Origin: Thiotrichaceae bacterium
GTDB taxonomy: Bacteria > Pseudomonadota > Gammaproteobacteria > SZUA-229
Direction: 5' to 3'
Length of the DNA: 8,118 bases
Assembly: GCA_002746365.1 (NCBI GenBank)
Contig: NVWZ01000004.1
Location: forward strand, 109,620 to 117,737
The position numbers and the translations under genes were made by a program. A model generated the notes under the pieces. The model saw only the letters and a program-made list of their open reading frames with translations, was not told the origin of the DNA and ran no database searches. The number at the start of each line of letters is the position of its first letter. Position 1 is the stretch's first letter. Of this stretch, positions 1 to 7,062 are shown piece by piece.

Positions 1-363
1 TATATGCCAGGTCATGACCAGAAGTTGCGTTCTGCCATTGAACGTGAAGTTGGCGGCCTCGCTAACCTTCGATCTATAGTTGAGCAACATATAGGACACA
101 CCATTTCGTCTACTGGTAAGCGCGAACGTATCACACACCCGGTTCCTAGTACTGTTGATATGAGTTCGGTAGATATGGATTCTAAAATCAAATGGAAAGT
201 AACTGAGAACCCGAAAAAACCTGAGTCGCTAGCATGGGGGCGGTTTGAGAAATATTATGGTGCTAAAACTGTACAAGACTATATTGACCGTGGTGGTGTT
301 AAGCCTGATTTGAAATACGATTGGGAGCGTGGCTTTCTTGAGGTTATAATAGGTGATGTATAA
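1..363 (+). CDS. Hypothetical protein, possibly 5'-truncated by the window edge
   Basis: I do not recognise this protein. The reading frame is open from base 1, and the first ATG is at base 4, so 119 aa is a minimum; the true start may lie outside the window and no ribosome binding site can be judged. The N-terminal part (residues 1-35) looks helical and charged. The middle (36-75) is polar with a run of S/T, M and D residues and is probably flexible. The C-terminal part (76-116) looks like a small folded module containing WGRFEKYYG, a TVQDYIDRGG stretch and PDLKYDWERGF. There is no signal peptide, membrane segment or catalytic signature that I can name. The TAA stop is followed directly by the ATG of the next gene with no base between, so the two are almost certainly co-transcribed and probably translationally coupled. 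Confidence 0.6.
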   Translation, partial: YMPGHDQKLRSAIEREVGGLANLRSIVEQHIGHTISSTGKRERITHPVPSTVDMSSVDMDSKIKWKVTENPKKPESLAWGRFEKYYGAKTVQDYIDRGGVKPDLKYDWERGFLEVIIGDV

Positions 364-1032
364 ATGAAACTACAATATTTAGGCGACTCCCGCGACAGCT
401 TCAAATGGCATTATCATGACTATCTTGCTAAAGGTGTGAACGCAAGTCATTTAGATATTATTCCGATGTTAGTACCTAATGACAAAACAGGGTACGGTAG
501 AACCCAGGCTAAAGAGTATCGGTCAACGCCTGAGATACAAGAGTTTTGCGAATATCTGCGTGAAAAGCCGTTCCTGCATTCGATAGTAAAACTACCTGAA
601 TTTACGGATTCAAATTACAGAGTGCGAATACATAAACAATATGAAAAGTACACATTTCGAAATAGCGAAAAATACTTTAAAGACATCGAAGGCGGGAATC
701 TAACGTTTATCGACGCCTGTACTGGGTTCGAGCCAAAACACGGTAAGGATGAACATATCTCATTCGCAGATATATCCCGTTTAATCGATGTCCTGCCAAA
801 GTGCGCAGTCATCTCTGTATACCAACACAAGCAACAGCGTCGAGCCTTTCATGATACTTACAATGATATTTCCCAGAAGATGAAAGTACACCATCGTCAT
901 TCAAAGATAACGGCATTACATAATTCGCATGTGATGATGGTGCAAATCACTGTATGTACTGATAGGCTAGATAAGGTGCGTCAAATCAATCAGGCATACG
1001 CCAGTAAAAATGACAAGATATGCGTTATTTGA
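364..1032 (+). CDS. Uncharacterised protein of the QYxGDxxDxxK / YQHxxR type
   Basis: This is a 222-aa soluble protein. Its start at 364 is fixed by abutting the previous stop. Three features match a family of small uncharacterised bacterial proteins I know by pattern: an N-terminal QYLGDSRDSFKW (residues 4-15) followed by a 'PMLVPND' segment (34-40); a central 'FIDACTGFEP' (115-124) at the place where relatives usually have a DPDxG motif; and 'YQHKQQRRAF' (153-162). The family has a Rossmann-like look and occurs in accessory regions, sometimes near restriction or defence genes, but its activity is not established to my knowledge. In this copy the central acidic motif reads D-A-C instead of D-P-D, so if those residues are catalytic the protein may be altered in activity. 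The C-terminus (about 170-222) is basic and His-rich. Family assignment is from memory of motifs and is moderate; function is unknown. Confidence 0.7.
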   Translation: MKLQYLGDSRDSFKWHYHDYLAKGVNASHLDIIPMLVPNDKTGYGRTQAKEYRSTPEIQEFCEYLREKPFLHSIVKLPEFTDSNYRVRIHKQYEKYTFRNSEKYFKDIEGGNLTFIDACTGFEPKHGKDEHISFADISRLIDVLPKCAVISVYQHKQQRRAFHDTYNDISQKMKVHHRHSKITALHNSHVMMVQITVCTDRLDKVRQINQAYASKNDKICVI

Positions 1033-1244
1033 CTTGAACGTCAGCAAGCGGCTTAAAACTTAGCAATTCCAAGTGTTTGCCACAGGTATATTTATAAACT
1101 ATGATATTTTCTTACATCAAGATTGCATTCAAATAGTTGTTTCAATGCACCAGAGCACCACCAATTAGATGTTAGACTGCTTCCAATAATTAAGCGGAAT
1201 TGCTCAATACCAGTCATTCAAGTTGTTAAAATGTTACACGGTAA

Positions 1245-1349
1245 GACCCGACCTTTCCTTTCATAGCATTACTATGCACTATGGAACTGCTAGGTTTATT
1301 GAGCCGTGGATTTTCACTTTCTGAAGTGGCTACAGCAACAGGAATTTAA
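1245..1349 (+). pseudogene. Helix-turn-helix-like gene remnant or micro-ORF
   Basis: The frame is open from just after a TAA at 1242-1244 to a TAA at 1347-1349. An ATG at 1281 would give a 22-residue peptide ending in LLSRGFSLSEVATATGI. That pattern (Leu-rich helix, R-G-[FM]-S-L-x-E-V-A, then A-T-G-I) resembles the first two helices of a helix-turn-helix domain, broken just where the recognition helix would begin. No clear Shine-Dalgarno site precedes the ATG. The simplest explanation is a leftover piece of a regulator or recombinase gene. It could equally be chance similarity in a short frame, so confidence is low. Confidence 0.2.
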
Positions 1350-1423
1350 TATAGTTAAATGACTTGAGATTATTAGTTGCAAGCATTTGATTTGTGTCAA
1401 AATTATATGGTTGATATTAGTCC

Positions 1424-1451
1424 TTCAAGATTGATTATTTGATTGTATAAT
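1424..1451 (+). promoter_or_regulatory. Candidate sigma-70 promoter of the methyltransferase operon
   Basis: A perfect TATAAT lies at 1446-1451. The best -35 partner is TTCAAG at 1424-1429 (3 of 6 to consensus, 16-bp spacer), so the -35 is weak and the promoter may need activation or be low-level. A start near 1458 would give a leader of about 50 bases, very rich in A and T, before the ATG at 1512. Confidence 0.4.
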
Positions 1452-1452
1452 C
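1433..1452. promoter_or_regulatory. Dyad overlapping the -10 box, possible operator
   Basis: GATTAT (1433-1438) and ATAATC (1447-1452) are perfect inverted arms of 6 bp around an 8-bp centre, and the right arm lies over the TATAAT box. TTGATT is also repeated directly at 1431-1436 and 1439-1444. A protein bound here would block the promoter, which would fit autoregulation of a methyltransferase operon. No controller-protein gene is seen next to it, and AT-rich DNA produces such dyads by chance, so this is tentative. Confidence 0.3.
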
Positions 1453-1500
1453 TCGTAATTAGTCTATTTTTATATAACAAATATAAATTATAAAAAAATC

Positions 1501-1504
1501 AGGA
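1501..1504 (+). promoter_or_regulatory. Ribosome binding site that decides the methyltransferase start
   Basis: AGGA lies 7 bases before the ATG at 1512 but only 4 before the in-frame GTG at 1509, so ATG 1512 is the better start. An out-of-frame ATG at 1505 follows the AGGA directly and opens only 19 codons. Confidence 0.5.
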
Positions 1505-1511
1505 ATGAGTG

Positions 1512-2867
1512 ATGGGAAGGGCGTTTGCTGCAAGCATACAAAAAGAACGAGAAGTTGTATTTAATCAAAATTATTTGGCTAAATGCCAGGTTTCTACACC
1601 ACATAATGTCGCTGAATGGGCATGGAGCAAGGTAAATGAGTTCCGGCCTGAGAAGGTTTCAAAAGTTCTAGACTTAGGTTGTGGTGATGGACGTTTTTCC
1701 ATATATGGTGATTTTGAAAATTATAATGGAATAGAAATCGACCCTAAGCATGAACGAATACAAAATTTGCCCGCGAATGTAAAGATTAACCACGATTGCG
1801 CTTTATTGACTCAATTTGAATTGCATGATTTATGTATAGGTAATCCGCCATATGTACGTCATCATGATATGGATAGTACGTGGCGTGATATTATAGCCAA
1901 CCAGCTTTCAGAAACCTCTGGTATTACAATAGATCGAAGGGCAAATGCCTACCTTTATTTTATTTTGAAGGCTTTGCTATCAACAAAACGTGATGGGATT
2001 GTTGCTCTTATTGTCCCCTTTGAATGGGTTGCTCGGCCATCAGCAACCTGGTTGCGTGACTTCATTTCTAGCAATGGGTGGTCTGTACACTCATATAAAT
2101 TGTCAGATAGTACATTCCCACGTGTACTAACAACATCGTCACTTTCTATTATTGATAAAAGTACTACTTCATCAAAATGGTTCTATTATCGTGTTAACGA
2201 TGACTTTACTGTTACTACTATTAAAAGTCCCTCTGAATCTTCATGTAAAGTTCTAAAGTACTCGAAAAGACATAAAGATTTATTTGCTAATCGTGGTTTG
2301 AGTCCAGGGACGCAAAAAATATTTTGTCTAACTGAGTTTGATCGATTACATAATAAGTTAAAAATTGGTAGAGATGTTTCACCGTGTGTAACGTCTATGA
2401 AGGCACTTAAGACAGATGTGAAAATACTAACAAAAAAAGTTTTTAAGGAATCCTATGTGAAATCTGGAGCGCGTTGTTGGTTGATAAGATCTGATAAACC
2501 ACTAAGTAAGGAGTTGAAAATCTACCTTGATTGTGTGCATGAAGATGAGCGTAACACGTCTACATGTAATAATCGTGAGATTTGGTATAAGTATGCTTAC
2601 CCAGATACCGCTCAATTGCTACTCTCGACAGGTTTTATTGCCAAAGCGCCTCAAGTAATTGAAAATGCAATTGGTGCGAAAGCAGTTGGATCAGTGGCTG
2701 GTATTTATATGGCAAAGCCGTTACCTATGCGAAAAATTGCAAATTATATTCGAAATTACAATTTTGAGAATAGGATTGTTAAGCATGCCGGTAAACTTAG
2801 GAAAATTGAAATAAATCAATTAAATACTGTCCTACAATATGCTTTATCTAATTTCAGATCTCAATAG
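1512..2867 (+). CDS. N6-adenine DNA methyltransferase, TaqI/Eco57I-like
   Basis: The product (451 aa from ATG 1512) would transfer a methyl group from S-adenosylmethionine to N6 of adenine at a specific DNA site. The motif order is that of the gamma class of amino-methyltransferases: a motif X-like TPHNVAEWAW (about 29-38), motif I VLDLGCGDGRF (52-62) for AdoMet binding, motif II-like GIEID (73-77), and motif IV NPPYV (111-115), which is the catalytic [ND]PP[YF] of N6-adenine enzymes. A hydrophobic GIVALIVPFEW (162-172) suits the next core strand. The remainder, about 200-451, would hold the target-recognition domain. The length is close to that of free-standing M.TaqI-type enzymes and shorter than fused restriction-methylation proteins, and no PD-(D/E)XK motif is evident in it. 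It is first in a four-gene operon, 15 bases ahead of the MORC-like kinase gene. Target sequence and partner nuclease cannot be read from the sequence. Confidence 0.88.
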   Translation: MGRAFAASIQKEREVVFNQNYLAKCQVSTPHNVAEWAWSKVNEFRPEKVSKVLDLGCGDGRFSIYGDFENYNGIEIDPKHERIQNLPANVKINHDCALLTQFELHDLCIGNPPYVRHHDMDSTWRDIIANQLSETSGITIDRRANAYLYFILKALLSTKRDGIVALIVPFEWVARPSATWLRDFISSNGWSVHSYKLSDSTFPRVLTTSSLSIIDKSTTSSKWFYYRVNDDFTVTTIKSPSESSCKVLKYSKRHKDLFANRGLSPGTQKIFCLTEFDRLHNKLKIGRDVSPCVTSMKALKTDVKILTKKVFKESYVKSGARCWLIRSDKPLSKELKIYLDCVHEDERNTSTCNNREIWYKYAYPDTAQLLLSTGFIAKAPQVIENAIGAKAVGSVAGIYMAKPLPMRKIANYIRNYNFENRIVKHAGKLRKIEINQLNTVLQYALSNFRSQ

Positions 2868-2882
2868 TTTAACATCACGCGC

Positions 2883-5090
2883 ATGACTACAGAAAAAGAC
2901 TCCGTAAGATTCAATATTGAAAGCCGGTTACTTGAAGAACTAGGTGAAAGACTGGTTAGTTCGCCAGATATAGCCTTATCTGAATTAATAAAGAATGCTT
3001 ATGATGCTGATTCTCCAGATTGTAATCTTGAATTAATAGAAAACCGTAGTTTAACAATTAAAGATCACGGTCATGGGATGACCTTGTCTGAGTTTAAAAC
3101 TCGCTGGATGACAATTGCAACTGACAATAAAGAGGTAAACTTTTTTTCCAGAAACTATAATCGAATAATGACTGGATCAAAAGGTATTGGTCGTTTCGCT
3201 GCTAGGACTTTAGGAAAAAAGCTTATTCTTACCTCTATTGCCTATGATGAAAGCCTTGGTGTAAGAACGAAGCTTGTCGCTACGTTTGATTGGGAAAAAC
3301 TGAACGATACACGAGATCTACTTAAGTTAACAATTCCATACAAGTTAACTTATCCTGTTAATGATCCCATTGGTACAGAGTTATGTATTTCAGATATCAA
3401 CGACAACATTGATGAGGGAGTTCTTAAGACTGTTCGTACTTCTGTATTAGATATCAGTTCCCCTTATGAGATATTAAGGCAGGATGTTACTAAACGTAAA
3501 CGGAAGTCAAAAAAATCAACCGACAAGGATCCAGGTTTTACTGTACATATATCAGCAGATTATTCTGAATCTATGGGGCCTGCCGAAGCCGTTTTAAAAA
3601 GTTATACAGGTAGAGCATCTTTGGTTTTGAAGAACAATACTCTATCTGTAAATATTCACTTTAAAGATAATGAACCAATAACAAAGAAAATCACTTTTCA
3701 TAATTCAATAAATCGTGATGTTTACATAGATATTCGATATTTTCCGCGTCGGCCAGGTGCTTTTGCGAATTTGGAGGTTAATGGTAATACCGCTCGAAGT
3801 TGGGCTACAGACCATAGGGGTATTGCTGTATTTGATAAAGGTTTTAGAATTAACCCATATGGGTTGCATAATGATGATTGGTTACAGTTGGATCGTGACC
3901 AGGCGCATAGCCACCGTCATTGGAGATCGCGACTCTCAGAAAAATATATCCCTATACCAAAGCAAGATCAGTCCATAGAATCTCGTAACCCAATGGTTAA
4001 TATAATCACCAACTTTCAGGTTGTTGGCGCTGTTTTCATTGAATCACCAAACACAGGATCTAAGGCAAATAAAGATACTGGTCTGATACCCTCCATGGAT
4101 CGAGAGGGATATATAAAAAATAATTCATTTAAGGATCTACTACACTTAGCACGTTTCGCGGTTGAGTATTTGACGAGCGAAGACAAGCGTATACAGCTAG
4201 AGGAAAAGATAACAAAAGGTAAAGAAGAAGTACTAGCTGTAAAAAAGGAGATTAGAACTGCAATACATAATATTGAAGACAGTCCTACGCTTAATAAAAA
4301 TGATAAAGTTCGTATTGTTGAACAGTTTACACATCTTGCAAAAAGATTAGAAAGCACAGAGGAATATGATCAACGTGCTCGTGAAGGTATGGAGCACATG
4401 GGGTTTCTTGGCATCCTTGCTGGTTTTATGACGCATGAGCATCAAAGTATTCTTTGGGAGTTAAATAAAACTCTGGATAGATTGGAATCAATATCCACTA
4501 AAAGTAATAAAATAGCTGAAAATATACCCTCTATTAAAAACTCAATATCCAAGATTGAGGGATATATAGACTATACAAATCTATTTATAAAAAACATTGC
4601 TACACCGATAGAAAAAAACCTAAAAATTAAGCCGCGGATTCGCCATGTACTGAGAACATTCAAACATTTTACTGAAGAACGCGATATTGAAACAAATGTT
4701 GAATGTGGTAGTAGTGAATTAATGCCTCCGATACCGATACCAGCTTTTGAAGGTATAGTTTTGAACTTATACTCCAATGCAATAAAAGCGACCATTAATA
4801 AGGTTGGTAACAAAGACCCCCAGATATTGATTATTGCATGGTCTGACAGCAAGAATCACTATTTTACTGTAAGTGATAATGGTATTGGAATACCTGAATC
4901 ATTAGAGCGAAGAATATGGGATCCGTTATATACAACTACATCTGCTGAAAATAGTCCATTAGGTTCAGGTATGGGGCTTGGGCTGCCCCTTGTCAAACGA
5001 GTTGTTGAATCGTTCAAAGGTAAAATATCATACAGCAAAGCAACCGGACAGTTTGTTACATGCTTCAAAGTAACCTTTCCTCGGAAATAA
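2883..5090 (+). CDS. MORC-like GHKL ATPase fused to a histidine kinase core (paraMORC type)
   Basis: This 735-aa soluble protein carries two separate GHKL ATP-binding modules. The first, at the N-terminus, is MORC/MutL/Hsp90-like: N-box ELIKNAYDAD (34-43, catalytic-type Glu34, Mg-binding-type Asn38), DHGHGM (61-66) and the lid loop GSKGIGRFA (98-106). It is followed by an S5-like domain with RGIAVFDKGFRINPYG (312-327) and DDWLQLDRDQ (331-340), typical of prokaryotic MORC relatives. A basic stretch, KRKRKSKKS (204-212), might contact DNA. Residues 430-500 are Lys/Glu-rich and probably coiled coil. Then comes a kinase core: an H-box-like GFMTHEHQSIL (514-524, His518 the likely phosphate acceptor), helix to about 570, N-box NLYSNAIKA (628-636), DNGIGIP (665-671), F-box WDPLYTTT (679-686) and GSGMGLGLPL (694-703). 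There is no membrane segment, so the signal is cytoplasmic. No Shine-Dalgarno site is seen, so translation may be coupled to the methyltransferase gene 15 bases upstream. Confidence 0.87.
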   Translation: MTTEKDSVRFNIESRLLEELGERLVSSPDIALSELIKNAYDADSPDCNLELIENRSLTIKDHGHGMTLSEFKTRWMTIATDNKEVNFFSRNYNRIMTGSKGIGRFAARTLGKKLILTSIAYDESLGVRTKLVATFDWEKLNDTRDLLKLTIPYKLTYPVNDPIGTELCISDINDNIDEGVLKTVRTSVLDISSPYEILRQDVTKRKRKSKKSTDKDPGFTVHISADYSESMGPAEAVLKSYTGRASLVLKNNTLSVNIHFKDNEPITKKITFHNSINRDVYIDIRYFPRRPGAFANLEVNGNTARSWATDHRGIAVFDKGFRINPYGLHNDDWLQLDRDQAHSHRHWRSRLSEKYIPIPKQDQSIESRNPMVNIITNFQVVGAVFIESPNTGSKANKDTGLIPSMDREGYIKNNSFKDLLHLARFAVEYLTSEDKRIQLEEKITKGKEEVLAVKKEIRTAIHNIEDSPTLNKNDKVRIVEQFTHLAKRLESTEEYDQRAREGMEHMGFLGILAGFMTHEHQSILWELNKTLDRLESISTKSNKIAENIPSIKNSISKIEGYIDYTNLFIKNIATPIEKNLKIKPRIRHVLRTFKHFTEERDIETNVECGSSELMPPIPIPAFEGIVLNLYSNAIKATINKVGNKDPQILIIAWSDSKNHYFTVSDNGIGIPESLERRIWDPLYTTTSAENSPLGSGMGLGLPLVKRVVESFKGKISYSKATGQFVTCFKVTFPRK

Positions 5091-5093
5091 ATC

Positions 5094-6203
5094 ATGAAGA
5101 ATAAAGGAACAGTAGTATTGTTTGAAGATAATGAGGATATACGAGGTCAAATCGTAGAGTCTTTTACCAAACAAGAAAAACAATTTGAATTGCGGGATAT
5201 TGATAATGATGATGCTAAATCCATACAGGAAATAGCAGATGCAAGCGGTGAGGCATTTGCAATTGAGGAGGTGATTGCTTCATATATTACGGAAAATATT
5301 AAAGATGCTCGCCTTATTTTGGTGGATCATGATTTGACACAGTATAATTCATATATGTCTGAGCCATCGATTGTTGCTGCTGCCAGAACCTTAAATATAC
5401 CCGTCTGTAGATATCACCGCAAACGAAAATCAAGTGCTTTGCCCGATTATAATACATGGAAAATTAATAATAATTTTTTCTCTATTGAGTTGGACTCGAA
5501 TAATTTCGATGAAATGGCTTCGGCCGCATTATCAATTATGCACGCGTTTAACAATATTAGGGATGTATACAGTAGCATTGATAAAGAAGTTAAGCAGTAT
5601 GGACCTGCCTATGCGCTTTCAAACATTCTTGGTCGTTCGGACCAGTATGACCACCTAAAGCTATATTCAAATGTTATATCTATCGCATTCGATATAATCA
5701 ATATCAGCGATATTGATACAGAGGACCATCCAAGTTTTAACTGGGAGCAGAGAACGGCGTATATACTTTCATACTGGCTTTATAACTCTATATTAAAATT
5801 CCCAGGCATAATACTAAATCGAACTGCGACAGCATCGTTTTTGAATATTAATGTAGATGAGTTCTCATCACCTACTATTTCAAAATGTTTTAGTGGTGCT
5901 AAATATGACGGCCCATTTGGTGATATAAATGATTATTGGTGGCGCTCTGATCTAGAGCTTATCGTTGAAGAACATGATGACATTAATGATTATATCAAGT
6001 CCCAAGGTTGTGAAGAAAGAGTAAGTCCATGTATGTGTTCTGAAAATTCTGATATTTACGCAGGATACTATGATCTTTTAAATAACAAGCCCATTTCGCT
6101 AGAAGAATCGGTTGGGAATCTTAGCTGGATACCAACGGGTGCTGATTTAACGCGTCTCAATAAAGCGCGTTATGAAGAATTGGCTCCTATAATTAATTTT
6201 TAA
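5094..6203 (+). CDS. Response-regulator-like protein with unknown C-terminal domain
   Basis: This 369-aa protein is the likely phosphorelay partner of the kinase before it; the genes are 3 bases apart, with a weak GGA site 8 bases before the ATG. Its N-terminal 150 residues look like a receiver domain. VVLFEDNEDIR (7-17) gives the acidic pair Glu11/Asp12, LILVDHDL (74-81) places Asp78 at the end of the third strand as the likely phosphate acceptor, and IPVCRYHRK (102-110) sits near the next strand. A long insert of about 30 residues between the first strand and the Asp78 strand makes it divergent. Residues 155-369 match no output domain I know; they are not OmpR, NarL or NtrC type. This part has a hydrophobic helical middle (220-250) and a Cys group (C306, C313, C315) in GCEERVSPCMCSE, then WIPTGADL (345-352) near the end. 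Transcription control is not indicated, and an enzymatic or protein-binding output is equally possible. Confidence 0.7.
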   Translation: MKNKGTVVLFEDNEDIRGQIVESFTKQEKQFELRDIDNDDAKSIQEIADASGEAFAIEEVIASYITENIKDARLILVDHDLTQYNSYMSEPSIVAAARTLNIPVCRYHRKRKSSALPDYNTWKINNNFFSIELDSNNFDEMASAALSIMHAFNNIRDVYSSIDKEVKQYGPAYALSNILGRSDQYDHLKLYSNVISIAFDIINISDIDTEDHPSFNWEQRTAYILSYWLYNSILKFPGIILNRTATASFLNINVDEFSSPTISKCFSGAKYDGPFGDINDYWWRSDLELIVEEHDDINDYIKSQGCEERVSPCMCSENSDIYAGYYDLLNNKPISLEESVGNLSWIPTGADLTRLNKARYEELAPIINF

Positions 6204-6213
6204 ATAAATATTC

Positions 6214-6930
6214 ATGGATTCAGCACCAAATAAAATACGAAGTGTTATTCGTAACGCATGGAATAAATTAATACAGCAATCTTCTTTATTGCTAGAAGGT
6301 TCAGCTTCAAATTTAAGTGGCACGGATATTAAATTTGAAGTTTGTGACGAAGGTTTGTTTGTTGTTAAAACAGCATCACTTATTAAAATTACACGCATGC
6401 CGAGACAGCATAATAATAATAGCAAGCGGATCAATGTTTATATTAGAGGAACAATTTATTTTACAGTAAATGATGATAACTTAATTCTTCTTCATAAATA
6501 TGCCACTGAAATAGCTTACATAGATACTCGTATCCAGTCTAGTGGTGTGTATTCAAATATTGAAGGATTACATTATGACATGATAAGTGAGCCCCAACTT
6601 GCTCATCCGCATTTTCATGTTCAGCGAAAGCCGGGGTTATTAAATGAACCTATTGAAAATGAAACGCCGCATAAATTAGACAATCCAGATAAAACGCTAC
6701 ATATTTCTAATATACGCATATCAACACCGCAGGTTGATTTCTTTTCCATTTTGCCAATTATTCTTGCAGACCATATCGTTTCAGAAAACAACGGAAATAA
6801 AGAAAAGTTTGAAGAACTACTTAAATATTCTGTGGCGAATAACCCTTTTAAGGTGGACAAAGCCTTAAGTATATTTTCTACGTGCTTAGAAGAGCAAAAT
6901 TTGAATGTCGCTAATTGGTACACGAGTTAA
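6214..6930 (+). CDS. Unknown 238-aa protein, last gene of the operon, candidate effector
   Basis: I cannot assign this protein. It is soluble, with no signal peptide or membrane segment. The N-terminal 25 residues are probably helical. Residues 40-110 read as alternating strands (FEVCDEGLFVVKTASLIKI; RINVYIRGTIYFTV). The most conserved-looking segment is LHYDMISEPQLAHPHFHVQ (119-137), with three His in HPHFH (131-135). The second is IRISTPQVDFFSILPIILAD (167-186). The combination of a compact beta-rich core, a late HPxxHxQ and an 'R-[IV]-[SP]-TPxVDxxSxL' segment recalls uncharacterised small proteins found in defence islands; this is a resemblance by eye only. It starts 10 bases after the receiver gene with no Shine-Dalgarno site and so belongs to the same transcript. 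With no recognised nuclease in the operon, it is one place where the effector activity could be. No PD-(D/E)XK, HNH or PLD motif is visible. Confidence 0.7.
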   Translation: MDSAPNKIRSVIRNAWNKLIQQSSLLLEGSASNLSGTDIKFEVCDEGLFVVKTASLIKITRMPRQHNNNSKRINVYIRGTIYFTVNDDNLILLHKYATEIAYIDTRIQSSGVYSNIEGLHYDMISEPQLAHPHFHVQRKPGLLNEPIENETPHKLDNPDKTLHISNIRISTPQVDFFSILPIILADHIVSENNGNKEKFEELLKYSVANNPFKVDKALSIFSTCLEEQNLNVANWYTS

Positions 6931-7062
6931 CTTGAGTAGCAATAAATAAATTTATTAATTGAGTCTGAATTTATAATATGTTGAATTGAATAGTAAAGTT
7001 GAAATATTTGGATGTCTGCTTTAGTAAGAATAAACTTGGCTAAAGGATGTACTGGTGTTTAT
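6931..7062. other. Convergent intergenic gap
   Basis: The plus-strand operon ends at 6930 and the minus-strand set ends at 7063. The 132 bases between are AT-rich and contain a perfect 12-bp palindrome, AATAAATTTATT (6945-6956), and a loose inverted pair, CTTTAG (7019-7024) and CTAAAG (7040-7045). Neither looks like a GC-rich intrinsic terminator, and no small gene is visible. Confidence 0.5.

Larger units (their letters stand above)
1033..1511. other. Long intergenic region between the left gene pair and the methyltransferase operon
   Basis: These 479 bases hold no convincing full-length gene on either strand. They contain an 8-bp inverted pair (GCAATTCC at 1063-1070, GGAATTGC at 1196-1203), a 13-bp segment at 1145-1157 that recurs inverted at 7068-7080, a short hairpin (CATAG at 1262-1266, CTATG at 1272-1276), a helix-turn-helix-like open stretch at 1245-1349, and the promoter region of the downstream operon at about 1424-1452. 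TTGAT[T/A] recurs at 1387, 1411, 1431 and 1439. There is no GC-rich hairpin followed by T residues after the stop at 1032, so no intrinsic terminator can be claimed for the left genes. The best reading is a degraded junction between two accessory modules. Confidence 0.6.

Noticed and set aside
615..830. Open frames on the minus strand inside the second gene and similar antisense frames at 4016-4357, 4571-4852, 4859-5095, 6147-6434 and 6621-6923
   Set aside because: They are opposite well-supported coding sequences, show no protein motifs and have no spacing or ribosome sites that suggest real genes.
1063..1203. Inverted pair GCAATTCC / GGAATTGC as ends of a mobile element
   Set aside because: Eight-base matches 125 bases apart are common by chance, there is no flanking target duplication and no transposase.
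1160..1320. Resemblance to integron attC/VCR pieces (TTAAGCGG at 1190-1197, ATTGAGCCGTGG near 1298, GTTAGAC at 1171)
   Set aside because: The pieces are in the wrong order for one attC site and no matching R'' box (RYYYAAC) could be paired with GTTAGAC, so similarity is probably accidental.
2883..6203. Ordinary environmental two-component system
   Set aside because: The kinase has no membrane or classic sensor domain but a MORC-like ATPase instead, the receiver protein lacks a known DNA-binding output, and both are in an operon with a DNA methyltransferase.
6945..7045. Bidirectional intrinsic terminator between the convergent gene sets
   Set aside because: The palindrome is pure A/T and the other stem is only 6 bp with a 15-base loop; neither gives a stable GC stem with a T tract.
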